DNA of 37,625 nucleotides from assembly GCA_016178505.1 (NCBI GenBank), contig JACOTG010000014.1, positions 1 to 37,625 on the forward strand, in the 5' to 3' direction. The position numbers and the translations under genes were made by a program. Below, one piece after another: positions 15,281-24,753 of this stretch. The notes beneath the pieces were generated by a model. It saw only the letters and a program-made list of their open reading frames with translations. It made no database searches and was not told the origin of the DNA. This DNA comes from Planctomycetota bacterium (lineage in GTDB: Bacteria; Planctomycetota; JACOTG01). Within the stretch, counting starts at the first letter, position 1; each line of letters begins with the position of its first letter.

Positions 15281-17008
15281 GTGGATCGTGCATTCCATTG
15301 GGCTCGGCGGCTCGTTCCGGCGATGCTGAGTCTCGCTGTCGTCGGATGCGGGGCCGCGCACTACCGAGAACAAGCGGATCGTGATGCGTATGCGATCGTC
15401 GCCGAGAAGCAAGTCGTGGCACTCGGCCAATCGGGCCCGTTCAGCATCGACCCACCCCTCGAGTCGCTTCGCGAGGAGCTGGAAGTCGCCGATCTCGTCG
15501 CTCCGACCAGCCAGCCGCCTGCGCCCCTGGTGCTCAACCTCGAACAATGCCTCGATGCTGGAGCGGAGAACAACCGCGACTTGATCCGCCAGAAGCAGAT
15601 CGTCTTCCTGTCTGCACTTGCGGTGAGCCTTGCCCGGTTCGAATTCGAGGATCATTACTTCGGGATGGTCTCCGCCACGGCCGAGCGCGTGCAGCAGACA
15701 CTGAAACCGAACTTCGGCAACATCCCGGCCAGCGACATCCGGCTCTCTCCCGACGTTCCTGCGAGCGACAACAGTGGAACCCACGTCGAGACCGGCGTCA
15801 CGCACGCGTTCTCGACGGGACTGCGAGCCCTGCTCTCGGTCGGCAATGATTTCTTGCGTGCCATTCCGTTCGTCATCTCCCGGAACCGTTTCCGACGTCG
15901 CGAGCACGTCTCGTTCATCAATCTCGTCTTGAACCAACCGTTGCTCCGCGGCGCCGGTGCCGCCGTCATCCGCGAGCCGCTCGTCCAGGCCGAGCGTGAC
16001 TGCGTCTACGCCGTGCGCGACTACGAGCGATTTCGTCAGAATCTGGCCGTGAAGATCACGGCTGCGGTCTATCGGCTGCAGCAGCAACGCGATCAGGTTC
16101 AGAACGAGCAGCAGAGCCTCGACCGGCTGACGTTGTCGCGCAAGCGGAGCGAAATCCTGGCGGCGGCAGGTCGCCTGCCGCGATTCGAGGTCGACCAAGC
16201 GAAGCAGGACGAACTGCGCGCGAAGAACCGACTCATCGTGGCGAAGGAGACCTACGACTCGTTGCTCGACGATCTAAAGCTGCTCCTCGGCCTCCCCACC
16301 GACGCTCCGATCGAGTTGTCGGAAGGCGACATCCAGAGGCTGTTGTCGAAAGGGTTCGACGAGGTCGCCGTCGAGGCCCCGGATGCCGTGACGGTGGCAT
16401 TGCGCGAGCGCCTCGACCTCCAAGTCGCACGCGACAAGGCGGACGACGCAAGGCGGAAGATCGTCGTCGCCGAGGATGCTCTCCAGGCCGGAATCGACAT
16501 CGTCTTCACCGCACGCGCCGGCACGAAGGGACACACGACCACGAAGGTCCAGCTCAACGACACGAACTGGACCGGGCAGTTGAAGATCGACTTGCCGTTC
16601 AATCGCATGGTCGAGCGCAATGCCTATCGAGCCAGCCTCGTCGGACTCGATCAGCGCGAGCGCGAGGCGGACCAAACGAAGGACGCGATCAAGCAGGAAG
16701 TGCGAGAGGCGATTCGTCGCCTCGAAGAAACGCGCGTCCAATTCGACATCCAGAATTCGGCCGTGAAGCTCGCTCAAATTCGCATCCGTTCCACGAACAT
16801 GCTCCTCGAAGCCGGTCGCGCGACGACGCGCGACGTGCTCGACGCGCAGTCGGCGCTCGTCGACGCGCAAAACGCGCTTTCTCGTGCCCTCGTCGAGCAC
16901 ACGATCGCGAAGCTCGAGCTCTTGAGAGACAGCGGCACGCTCCATGTGCAATCCGGAGGTCTGCGCTATGACGACTCGCTCGCCGCACTCATCCCCCCGC
17001 GGCCCTAA
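15281..17008 (+). CDS. TolC-like outer-membrane efflux lipoprotein, copy 1
   Basis: I take GTG 15281 as the start (575 residues), because it begins a short lipoprotein signal with lipobox VVGCG and aligns with copy 2 at 24753. ATG 15083 in frame would add 66 Arg-rich residues, and no strong ribosome site marks either. After the Cys comes YREQADRDAYAIVAEKQ, a form I associate with planctomycete TolC proteins. The body has long coiled-coil helices in two repeats: NNRDLIRQKQIVFLSALAVS and LNQPLLRGAGA early, DVLDAQSALVDAQNALSRA late. As a trimer it forms the outer-membrane channel of a tripartite exporter. It overlaps the adaptor gene by 41 bp. Copy 2 shares its order and many blocks. Confidence 0.85.
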   Translation: MDRAFHWARRLVPAMLSLAVVGCGAAHYREQADRDAYAIVAEKQVVALGQSGPFSIDPPLESLREELEVADLVAPTSQPPAPLVLNLEQCLDAGAENNRDLIRQKQIVFLSALAVSLARFEFEDHYFGMVSATAERVQQTLKPNFGNIPASDIRLSPDVPASDNSGTHVETGVTHAFSTGLRALLSVGNDFLRAIPFVISRNRFRRREHVSFINLVLNQPLLRGAGAAVIREPLVQAERDCVYAVRDYERFRQNLAVKITAAVYRLQQQRDQVQNEQQSLDRLTLSRKRSEILAAAGRLPRFEVDQAKQDELRAKNRLIVAKETYDSLLDDLKLLLGLPTDAPIELSEGDIQRLLSKGFDEVAVEAPDAVTVALRERLDLQVARDKADDARRKIVVAEDALQAGIDIVFTARAGTKGHTTTKVQLNDTNWTGQLKIDLPFNRMVERNAYRASLVGLDQREREADQTKDAIKQEVREAIRRLEETRVQFDIQNSAVKLAQIRIRSTNMLLEAGRATTRDVLDAQSALVDAQNALSRALVEHTIAKLELLRDSGTLHVQSGGLRYDDSLAALIPPRP

Positions 17009-18713
17009 CCGCCGGGTAGTGCTGGTCGCCGGGATCGCGGTCCTGGTCATCGCGCTGGGGATCTGGGTTTTCGGCGGCAGCGTCGCGCACTCGTCGCGTG
17101 TCGACGAGACGTTCACCGTGGCGCGCGGCAACCTCCGCATCAGCTTCGTCGAGACCGGTGCCATTCGCTCCGAGAAGCCGATCTCGATCATGGCGCAGCT
17201 CGAGGGCCAGAACACGATCCTGAAGCTGCTGCCGGAAGGAACGTACGTGAAGGAAGGCGACGTCATCGCCGAGCTGGACGCGTCGAACATCGTCGAGCGC
17301 CGCCAGCAAGAGCAGATGGCGATGGCGAAGGCTCGTGCGGCGTACGTGCAGGCGAAGGAAGCCTATGACATCCAGCGCAACATCAACGACAGTTTGATCA
17401 AGGCTGCGGAGCTGGATGCCGAGTTCGCCGACAAGGACCTCGAGAAGTATCGCGACGGCGACTGGCCGCAACAGCAGCGCGATGCGCAGGGCGACATCGC
17501 GATCGCCGACGAGGAGCTGAAGCGGGCGATCGATCGTTCACAATGGTCGGAGAAGCTCGCGGCCAACGGCTACATCAGCGACAGCGAGCTCGAGGCGGAT
17601 CGTCTCGCGGTGAAGAAGCGGACACTCGACCTCGAGCTGGCGAAGGGCAAAGCGCGGGTCCTCGAAGCGTACACGAACCCCAAAGAGCTGAAGCGGCTTC
17701 AAGCGAGCGCCGAGGAGAAGAAGGCCGACCTGGAGCGGGTGAAGCAACGAGCCGCGGCGATGCTTGCGCAAACCGACGCGGACCTGAAGGCGAAGGAAGA
17801 GGCCAACGAGCTCGAGAAGATCCGCCTCGACAAGTGGGAGGACCAATTCAAGAAGGCCACGATTCACGCGCCCGCGTCCGGCATGGTCGTCTACGCCACG
17901 ACGAATCCGTCGAGCCGAAGCTCGAGCCGCACGGAGTCGCCAATCCAAGAGGGTGCGAACGTGCGCGAGAACGAGGTGATCGTCACGCTGCCCGACCTCT
18001 CGAAGATGATCGCCGACGTCAAAGTTCACGAGTCGGCGCTCGACCGCGTGAAGAAAGGGCAGCCGGCCATCGTCACCGTGGACGCCCTCCCGAGCGAGCC
18101 GTTTCATGGAAAGGTCAACCGTGTGGCGCTTCTTCCCGACGCGCAGTCGAGTTGGCTGAACCCGGACTTGAAGGTCTACACCACGGAAATCCGCCTCGCC
18201 GGAGACACGTCGATGCTTCGTCCGGGTATGTCGTGCAGCGTCGAAATCGTGGCCGACGACTTGACGGATGTGCTCTACGTGCCCGTTCAGTCCGTTCAGC
18301 CGCGAGACAACGAGCACGTGGCGTTCGTCGTCGGTGCCGGCGGCGTGCCGGAGCCTCGCGCGGGCGAGGTCGGCGAGCACAACGAAGAGTTCGTCGTCAT
18401 CACCAAAGGGCTCGCGGAAGGCGATCGAGTGCTTCTCGCTCCACCGCCACCGCCGGAAGAATCGAAGACGGTTCCGCGCCCCGGCGGCTCCTCCGTGCAG
18501 CCGATTCCCCGAGACGGCGTCGAGCCCGACGTCGATTCGGCCGAGCCGGACGACGGCGCCGGTCGTGACGCGGGCGCGAAACCCAAGAAGAAGCACTCGA
18601 AGACGCCGAAGAAGAGCAGCCACAAGTCGACGGCGCCAAAGCCCGCGCAAACGCAAGAAGATCCAAACCAGAACGGCAACTCGCAGACGGGCTCCAACGA
18701 CGGGAACCACTGA
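16968..18713 (+). CDS. MacA/HlyD-like periplasmic adaptor, copy 1
   Basis: This 581-residue protein starts at ATG 16968, with GGAGG about 9 nt upstream, inside the end of the tolC-like gene. One transmembrane helix (about residues 17-37) anchors it in the inner membrane with the body in the periplasm. A lipoyl half-motif is split by a coiled-coil hairpin rich in Glu, Lys and Ala (residues about 95-285). The second half is ATIHAPASGMVVYATT, followed by LRPGMSCSVEI and a beta-barrel. The last 90 residues are a Pro/Lys/Ser/Asn-rich tail without predicted structure, longer than in typical adaptors. It joins a TolC channel and an ABC permease. The next gene, the permease, begins 1 bp after its stop. 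Confidence 0.88.
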   Translation: MTTRSPHSSPRGPNRRVVLVAGIAVLVIALGIWVFGGSVAHSSRVDETFTVARGNLRISFVETGAIRSEKPISIMAQLEGQNTILKLLPEGTYVKEGDVIAELDASNIVERRQQEQMAMAKARAAYVQAKEAYDIQRNINDSLIKAAELDAEFADKDLEKYRDGDWPQQQRDAQGDIAIADEELKRAIDRSQWSEKLAANGYISDSELEADRLAVKKRTLDLELAKGKARVLEAYTNPKELKRLQASAEEKKADLERVKQRAAAMLAQTDADLKAKEEANELEKIRLDKWEDQFKKATIHAPASGMVVYATTNPSSRSSSRTESPIQEGANVRENEVIVTLPDLSKMIADVKVHESALDRVKKGQPAIVTVDALPSEPFHGKVNRVALLPDAQSSWLNPDLKVYTTEIRLAGDTSMLRPGMSCSVEIVADDLTDVLYVPVQSVQPRDNEHVAFVVGAGGVPEPRAGEVGEHNEEFVVITKGLAEGDRVLLAPPPPPEESKTVPRPGGSSVQPIPRDGVEPDVDSAEPDDGAGRDAGAKPKKKHSKTPKKSSHKSTAPKPAQTQEDPNQNGNSQTGSNDGNH

Positions 18714-18714
18714 C

Positions 18715-19980
18715 GTGTTCGCGAGGTTGCTGCGGGTCGTTCGAATGGGGGTGAAGAGCCTCACGCTCCACAAGCTCCGTTCGCTTCTCACCGTGCTCGG
18801 AATCGTGTTCGGAGTCTGCTCCGTGATCGCGATGCTCTCGATCGGCGAGGGTGCGAGCTACGAGGCGCAAGAACAGATTCGCGCGCTCGGCGCGACGAGC
18901 ATCATCGTTCGCAGCGTGAAGCCGCCCGAAAGCCAGAGCGCGAGCGCCGAGCGGGCCCGCGTGGTCGAGTATGGCCTGACCTTCGACGATGCGTCGCGCA
19001 TCGGCACTTCGTTCCCCGGCGTGGAGGTCGTCGTTCCCGTGTGGGAGCTGCGGAAGGACGTTCGTTTCCTCGACCGGCGATCCGACGGCCACGTCGTGGG
19101 GACCGTGCCCTGGTTCGCGGAAATGACGCAGTTCCATGTTGCTCGTGGCCGATTCCTGACTCGATCCGATCTCGACGAGAAGGCGAGCGTTTGCGTGCTC
19201 GGCGACGGGATCGCGCGCGAGCTCTTCCGCCTCGAGAGTCCGCTCGACCGCGTCGTGCGCGTCGGCAGCGCGTACTTTCGAGTGGTTGGCGTGATGGAGC
19301 CGAAGCGCGTTTCGACGACGGCGTCGGGCACGATCGAGTATGCGCAAGACGTTTACCTCCCGCTCACGTCGGCTCGCGAGACTTACGGTCAGGTCATCCA
19401 AACGGTCTCGACCGGGACGCGCGAGCGCGAGCGCATCGAGTTGAGCCAAGTCCTCCTTCGCGTCTCCGGGCAGGATCGAGTGGAGCCGATCGCCGACTCG
19501 CTGCGCACGATGCTGTTGCGGTTCCACAAGAAGGACGATTGGGATCTCGTCGTGCCGCTCGAGCTCCTGCGTCGCGCCGAGGCGACGAAGCACATCTTCG
19601 AGATCGTGCTCGGCTCGATCGCAGGGATCTCGCTCTTGGTGGGCGGCATCGGCATCATGAACATCATGCTCGCGAGCGTCACCGAGCGCACTCGCGAGAT
19701 CGGCGTTCGCCGCGCGCTGGGCGCGAAGCGCAGGCACATCGTCACGCAGTTCCTCGTCGAGACCGTCGTGCTTTCGGTGTCGGGGGGCGTCGTCGGTCTC
19801 ATCGTCGGCATCGTCATCCCATTCCTCGTGACGCGATTCGCCCACATGAGAACGATCATCACGCCGCCGTCCCTCGTCCTCGCGTTCGCGATCTCCGCGA
19901 TCGTCGGAATGATCTTCGGGATCTACCCCGCCTGGCGGGCGGCACAAATGGACCCGATCGAGGCACTACGCCATGAGTGA
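18715..19980 (+). CDS. MacB-type ABC exporter permease (FtsX family), copy 1
   Basis: This 421-residue protein begins at GTG 18715 (MFARLLRVVRMG), matching the start of copy 2. Architecture: a first transmembrane helix (LLTVLGIVFGVCSVIAMLSI), a large periplasmic MacB-PCD domain (about residues 60-290), then three helices. Around the second helix the FtsX signature reads GGIGIMNIMLASVTERTREIG, with RRALGAKRRHI as the coupling segment for an ATPase. It ends in IYPAWRAAQMDPIEALRHE. Unlike MacB it has no fused ATP-binding domain, and no ATPase gene follows, although one does in copy 2. It may use the ATPase at 28151. Copy 2 is nearly identical over long blocks. Confidence 0.9.
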   Translation: MFARLLRVVRMGVKSLTLHKLRSLLTVLGIVFGVCSVIAMLSIGEGASYEAQEQIRALGATSIIVRSVKPPESQSASAERARVVEYGLTFDDASRIGTSFPGVEVVVPVWELRKDVRFLDRRSDGHVVGTVPWFAEMTQFHVARGRFLTRSDLDEKASVCVLGDGIARELFRLESPLDRVVRVGSAYFRVVGVMEPKRVSTTASGTIEYAQDVYLPLTSARETYGQVIQTVSTGTRERERIELSQVLLRVSGQDRVEPIADSLRTMLLRFHKKDDWDLVVPLELLRRAEATKHIFEIVLGSIAGISLLVGGIGIMNIMLASVTERTREIGVRRALGAKRRHIVTQFLVETVVLSVSGGVVGLIVGIVIPFLVTRFAHMRTIITPPSLVLAFAISAIVGMIFGIYPAWRAAQMDPIEALRHE

Positions 19981-20002
19981 TCGGACCTCGGTCGCATATA
20001 AT
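19974..20002 (+). promoter_or_regulatory. Candidate promoter before the amidohydrolase-M16 segment
   Basis: A perfect TATAAT (19997-20002), rare in such GC-rich DNA, lies 71 bp upstream of the amidohydrolase start. The matching -35 site 17 bp further up (TGAGTG, 19974-19979) is weak. It would give the second half of the block an independent start inside the gap after permease 1. Confidence 0.35.
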
Positions 20003-20072
20003 CGAGAGTTCGTTCAACGAAGGGGCTGGACTGGGAATTGAACCGAGTCGCGAGAGGAGCGTAGGAACCGGG

Positions 20073-21497
20073 ATGCGAAGACTCCGTCACCGGGCGGCCC
20101 GATCCCTCGGAGCGGCGTTCGCCGCCGTCGCGCTCGGTCCCCTCGTTGCGGCCGCCGCTTCGCCGCGCCGTCTCGCGATCGTCGGCGTGACGCTCGTCGA
20201 CGGCACCGGTCGCCCCCCGCGTCACGACGTCACCCTCCTCGTCGAGGACGATCGCATTGCGCGCGTGGGCCCGCGATCCGAGATCGCCGTCCCCGCCGAC
20301 GCGCGCCGAATAGACGGAGCCGGACGCTTCGTCGTGCCCGGTCTGTTCGACATGCACGTGCACCTGCACAACTCGAACTTCTATCCTCTCTTCCTCGCGA
20401 ACGGCGTCACGTCGGTGCGCGACCTCGGCAACTACGAGCGGACGATCCTCTTCTATCGTGACGAAGCCGAGCGCTCTCGCGTGCCCGCGCCGCGGCTCTT
20501 CATCGCAGGTCCGATTCTCGATGGGCCGACGCCGGCGTGGGCCGGTTCGCTAGCGATCGAGACTCCGGAGCAGGCGCACCGAGAGGTTGCCCGACTCGCG
20601 AACGAAGGCATGAACGTCATCAAGGTCTACAACGGTCTCTCGCGCGACGTCCTGCGCGCCGTCATCGACGAGGCCCACGCACATCACTTGCCCGTGACGG
20701 GCCACGTGCCCGCCGGAATGGACGCGCGCGAAGCGATCCTCATGGGAATGGACGGCATCGAGCACATGACGGGCGTGGCCCTCTACGGCGTCCGTCGGGA
20801 GGCGATGTCGGACGCGGAGCTTTCTGCGGTCGACAACCGCACGGTCGCGTGCTGGTGGCAGGCCGCCGATCCGAAAAAGCTGCAGGAGCTGGCGTGGCTT
20901 TCCGCGAGTCGTGGCACGTTTCATTGTCCGACGCTCTTCCTCGAGGAGCGCTGGGCGAACGCCGAGCGCGCAGACTTCGACGCCGACCCGAACCTCCGTT
21001 TCATCGATCCGCTCTATCGCCGGGGGCTGTGGGTGGAGCAGGTTCATCCGCTGCATGCGGCGCGACGGGAAGACGAAGCAGACCTTCGCGCGGCGTTTCC
21101 CAAGCGACTCGAATTCGTCCGCACGCTCGTGCGCGCTGGAGCAAGCGTGATCGCCGGAACGGACACGCCGAACCCGTATGTCGTTCCCGGATTCAGCCTG
21201 CACGAAGAGCTCCGGCTGCTCGTGCGCGCGGGCGAGACTCCGGCGCAGGCGCTGCTCTCGGCGACGAGCCTCGCGGCGAAGGCGTTGCGCGTGGACGATC
21301 GACTGGGAACGGTCGAAGAGGGAAAGCTCGCCGATTTCCTGGTCCTGTCGGCCGATCCGTTGCGCGACATCTCGAACTTGAAGCGGATCGAATGGACGGT
21401 CGTGGGCGGGCGCCCGTTCGAGCGTGCGGAGTTGGACTCGAGCCTGGAGAGAGTGGCGCGCGGATTCGAGCGCACGGCCCCTGGGATGCCTCGATGA
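20073..21497 (+). CDS. Secreted metal-dependent amidohydrolase (imidazolonepropionase-like)
   Basis: This 474-residue protein starts at ATG 20073 (MRRLRHRAARSLGAAFAAV), with a signal-like N-terminus and cleavage near AAAASP. Metal ligands of the amidohydrolase superfamily are visible: HVH in GLFDMHVHLHN, lysine in NVIKVYNGLS (probably carboxylated), His in PVTGHVPAG and GIEHMTG, and Asp in IAGTDTPNP. The C-terminal composite sheet has TVEEGKLADFLVLSADPL. Relatives include periplasmic prolidases/dipeptidases and xenobiotic hydrolases; the substrate is unknown. It sits between permease 1 and the M16 pair. Peptide cleavage would fit that setting but is not shown by the sequence. Confidence 0.85.
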   Translation: MRRLRHRAARSLGAAFAAVALGPLVAAAASPRRLAIVGVTLVDGTGRPPRHDVTLLVEDDRIARVGPRSEIAVPADARRIDGAGRFVVPGLFDMHVHLHNSNFYPLFLANGVTSVRDLGNYERTILFYRDEAERSRVPAPRLFIAGPILDGPTPAWAGSLAIETPEQAHREVARLANEGMNVIKVYNGLSRDVLRAVIDEAHAHHLPVTGHVPAGMDAREAILMGMDGIEHMTGVALYGVRREAMSDAELSAVDNRTVACWWQAADPKKLQELAWLSASRGTFHCPTLFLEERWANAERADFDADPNLRFIDPLYRRGLWVEQVHPLHAARREDEADLRAAFPKRLEFVRTLVRAGASVIAGTDTPNPYVVPGFSLHEELRLLVRAGETPAQALLSATSLAAKALRVDDRLGTVEEGKLADFLVLSADPLRDISNLKRIEWTVVGGRPFERAELDSSLERVARGFERTAPGMPR

Positions 21498-21610
21498 GAG
21501 ACGAGAAGAAAACGAGGCCGACGAAGCGATCGGCTCCGCGACCGATCGACCGGGGTCGGGTTAGTAGGGGCTTCGAAAACGAGCGGGCCGACGAGGGCGA
21601 GCAGGATCGA

Positions 21611-23209
21611 ATGCACATTTCGAGAAAAACGGGCGCAGCCGCGCTCGGGATCGGCGTTTCCTCGCTGTTCGGTTCTCCGTCCGCGAGCGCCGACGGCGTT
21701 GCCCAGCTGGAGGTCGTCAAGCACACGCTCCAGAACGGAATGCGCCTTCTGCTCGTCGAGCGTCACGACAGTCCCACGGTGGCGACCTACCTCCGCTTCC
21801 ACGTGGGCGCCGTCGACGACCCCAAGGGCCAAACCGGAATCGCGCATCTTCTCGAGCACATGATGTTCAAGGGAACGCGCACGTTCGGGACCACCAGCCA
21901 CGACTCGGAAGTGCCGATCATGGACAAGCTCGATCGCCTCTTCGCTGAGCGCGACGCCGAGCTGGCGAAGCGTCGCGCGCCGTTCACCAAACCGGACGAG
22001 GCGAAGATCGCGGATCTCACGAAGCAGATCGAGGCCGCGACTGCCGACCAAAAGAAGTTCGTCGTGAAGGACGAGCTGTGGCAGATCTATCAACGCCTCG
22101 GCGGCGACGGGCTCAACGCATCGACCGGAGAAGATTCGACGCAGTACTACGTGACCCTGCCATCGAACCAGCTCGAGGTGTGGGCCTATCTGGAGGCGGA
22201 TCGCATCGCGAATCCGGTCTTCCGAGAGTTCTACTCGGAGCGCGACGTCGTCCACGAGGAGCGCCGCCTTCGAACGGACACGCAACCGCACGCGAGCTTC
22301 CGCGAGGCGTTCGACGCGACGGCGTTTGCCGCGCATCCGTACCGCAACCCCGTCGTCGGCTGGCCGACGGACATCGACGCGACCGTGCGCGCCGAGGTGC
22401 TGCAGTTCTTCCGCACGTATTACGCGCCCAACAATTGCGTCGCGGTGCTCGTGGGCGACCTCGATCCCAAGAAGACGATCGCGCTCGTCGAAAAGTACTT
22501 TGGGCCAATCCCCGCGCAGCCGCCGCCGCGCCGCGCCATCACCGAGGAACCTCCGCATCGCGGCGAGCGGCGAATCGAGATGACCGCAGACGCGGCTCCG
22601 TCCGTGACGATCGCGTACCCTTCGCCCGCGGCCGGCGACCCTGCGTCGTATCCGCTGCGAGTGGCCGCCCGCGTTCTTTCGGGCGGCGGCGGCGGCCGAG
22701 GCGGCGGCGGAGGGACCGGGCGCCTGTTCAAGCGGCTCGTGGTCGAGAAGCAGGTCGCGCTCGGCGCGTTTGCGTCGTCACGCGCGCAGCGCTATCCGAG
22801 CCTGTTCACCGTTTCGGCGTCGCCGGCAAAGGAAAGCTCGCCGGAGGATCTCGAGGCCGCGCTCACCGAGGAGATCGAGCGACTCGCGACCGAGCCGCCG
22901 ACCGACGAGGAACTCGGTCGCGTGCGTAACTCCATCGACGCGGAAGCCGTTCGTCGACTCACCAGCAATTTCGGAATCGCCGGCGCGCTGGCCGACGCCG
23001 AGGACCTCGCGGGCGACTGGCACTACTTGTTCAGGGAACAGGAAGCGATGAAGGCCGTGTCCTCGGAGGACGTTCGCAAGGCGGCTGCGGAATGGTTGCG
23101 ACGCGATCGCCGCACCGTGGGCATCCTGCGCTCCGAAAAAGACTCGCGCCCGCGAGCGGAGAACGTCGATCGAAAGAGCGGAAAGGCGAGCGAAGGGCAA
23201 CCCCAATGA
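21611..23209 (+). CDS. M16 family metallopeptidase, catalytic subunit
   Basis: This 532-residue secreted peptidase is read from ATG 21611 (MHISRKTGAAALGIG), which starts a signal peptide cleaved near SASA-DG. An earlier in-frame ATG at 21494 overlaps the preceding stop as ATGA but adds a non-signal leader. The inverted zinc motif HxxEH is intact: H79-L-L-E82-H83, with E216 of ERDVVHEERR as likely third ligand. Residues about 103-164 are a coiled-coil insert rich in Ala, Lys and Asp that stretches the usual HxxEH-to-Glu spacing. A glycine-rich loop (LSGGGGGRGGGGG, about residues 356-368) replaces the common LSGGxxSRL. It forms the active half of a pair with the next gene, overlapping it by 4 bp. 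Confidence 0.9.
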   Translation: MHISRKTGAAALGIGVSSLFGSPSASADGVAQLEVVKHTLQNGMRLLLVERHDSPTVATYLRFHVGAVDDPKGQTGIAHLLEHMMFKGTRTFGTTSHDSEVPIMDKLDRLFAERDAELAKRRAPFTKPDEAKIADLTKQIEAATADQKKFVVKDELWQIYQRLGGDGLNASTGEDSTQYYVTLPSNQLEVWAYLEADRIANPVFREFYSERDVVHEERRLRTDTQPHASFREAFDATAFAAHPYRNPVVGWPTDIDATVRAEVLQFFRTYYAPNNCVAVLVGDLDPKKTIALVEKYFGPIPAQPPPRRAITEEPPHRGERRIEMTADAAPSVTIAYPSPAAGDPASYPLRVAARVLSGGGGGRGGGGGTGRLFKRLVVEKQVALGAFASSRAQRYPSLFTVSASPAKESSPEDLEAALTEEIERLATEPPTDEELGRVRNSIDAEAVRRLTSNFGIAGALADAEDLAGDWHYLFREQEAMKAVSSEDVRKAAAEWLRRDRRTVGILRSEKDSRPRAENVDRKSGKASEGQPQ

Positions 23210-24753
23210 CGACGACCCTTCTCCACGAAATCGCGATTCCGCTCGTGGTGTTCTTTGCGCTCGGCGCCTGGGCGATCTCCGCGCGTGCACAGGAGAGCGC
23301 CGCCGATCGATTCAAGGGCGGGCGCGGCGACGTACACTCGTCCGGATTCGAGACGGTGACGCGGCTCAAGGGAGAGCCCCTCGCTCCACGGTTCCCCGAG
23401 ATCGGCCCCGCAAGTGGCGCCGTTGAACGAGCCGTTCTGTCGTCGGGCACGGTGATCTTCCTCAAAGAGGATCATCGTCTTCCGCTGATTCGCATCGAAG
23501 CCATCCTGCGAGGCGGATCCGCCTACGAAACTCCCGCGACGCTCGCCGTCGCGGATCTGACGGCATCGCAGATGCGCGACGGTGGCACCGCGCTTCACGC
23601 CGCGCAAGCTCTCGACGATCGCTTGGCATTCCTCGCCGCGCGCGTTTCCGTGAATGCGGGCGACGAGTCGATCACGGCGAGCCTCGACGTCCTCTCGAAG
23701 GACTTCGACGAGGCCTTCGCGCTCTTCTTCGAGGTGTTGACCCGGCCCGCATTCGATCCGGCGCGGCTCGAGCTGGCACGGCGCCGCGGACTGTTCGGTC
23801 TGTGGCACCGCAATGACAACCCGGGTGTGATCCTCGACCGAGAATACACGCGGCTTCTCTACGGCGAATCTCACCCGCGCGGCTTCATGCTCACTCCGGA
23901 GCGGCTGAACGCAATTGGACGCGACGATCTCGTTGCCTACCACGAGCGAATCGTCCGACCCGACAATCTCTGGATCACGGCCGTCGGCGACTTCCGGAGA
24001 ACCGACGTCGCCGCGAAGCTCGAAAAGGCCCTCGAAGCGCTCCCGAAGCCGGCCGCGCCATTGCCGTTGCCGCCGCTTCCGAAGGCGACGGGCGCGCCGC
24101 GACCCGGCGTCTACGTCGTCAACCGCCCGATCACCCAGAGCAACATCGCGGTCGGGCACCCGGGAATTTCGCGCGACAACCCCGATCGCTATGCGGTCGA
24201 CCTCATGAATCGCATCCTCGGCGGAGGCTCGTTCTCGTCGCGGATCACGGAGCGTGTGCGATCGGACGAAGGTCTCGCGTACAGCGCGCGCTCGGCCTAC
24301 CCCATCGGCGATCGCGATCTCGGCCTCTTCCGCGCGACGGTGCAGACGAAAACCGAATCGACCGGTCGAGCCGTGGCGCTGATCCTCGAGGAGATCGAGA
24401 AGATGCAGAGCGGCGCGATTTCGAAGAACGAGTTCGAGACGGCGCGCGAGTCGGTGCTCTACGGCTTCGTGAACCGATTCGACGATCCGGTGCAGAACGT
24501 GGTGCGGCTGATGCGGCTCGAGTTCGAGGGATTGCCGTACGACTGGGACCGCCGCGCCTTCGAGGGCTATTCGGCAGTCAAGCCGGAGGACGTCGCCTCG
24601 GCCGCGCGAAAGTACCTCCGCCCATCCGATCTCACGATCTTCGTCGTCGGCGACGCGGCCGCGATGGGCAAGGATCTCGAGGCATTCGGCAAGCCGACGC
24701 CCGTCGTGATCCAGGACTTCGCGCCTCCGGGCGGACGAAAGGCCAACGGGTGA
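23206..24753 (+). CDS. M16 family peptidase-like protein, non-catalytic subunit
   Basis: This 515-residue protein starts at ATG 23206, whose ATGA overlaps the stop of the catalytic subunit, so translation is probably coupled. The signal peptide is MTTTLLHEIAIPLVVFFALG, cleaved near ARAQ. The fold is recognisable: LPLIRIEAILRGGSAYE, VADLTASQMRDGGT, and the C-terminal ILGGGSFSSRITERVRSDEGLAYS. Where a catalytic member has HxxEH it reads LAVADLTASQM, so it lacks the zinc ligands. Such inactive partners hold substrate in a clam-shell dimer. Its stop overlaps the start of the second TolC-like gene, tying the pair to that exporter. Confidence 0.88.
   Translation: MTTTLLHEIAIPLVVFFALGAWAISARAQESAADRFKGGRGDVHSSGFETVTRLKGEPLAPRFPEIGPASGAVERAVLSSGTVIFLKEDHRLPLIRIEAILRGGSAYETPATLAVADLTASQMRDGGTALHAAQALDDRLAFLAARVSVNAGDESITASLDVLSKDFDEAFALFFEVLTRPAFDPARLELARRRGLFGLWHRNDNPGVILDREYTRLLYGESHPRGFMLTPERLNAIGRDDLVAYHERIVRPDNLWITAVGDFRRTDVAAKLEKALEALPKPAAPLPLPPLPKATGAPRPGVYVVNRPITQSNIAVGHPGISRDNPDRYAVDLMNRILGGGSFSSRITERVRSDEGLAYSARSAYPIGDRDLGLFRATVQTKTESTGRAVALILEEIEKMQSGAISKNEFETARESVLYGFVNRFDDPVQNVVRLMRLEFEGLPYDWDRRAFEGYSAVKPEDVASAARKYLRPSDLTIFVVGDAAAMGKDLEAFGKPTPVVIQDFAPPGGRKANG

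Noticed and set aside
15002..16198. Minus-strand frame of 398 residues overlapping TolC copy 1
   Set aside because: No family motifs; the plus strand encodes a clear TolC protein here.
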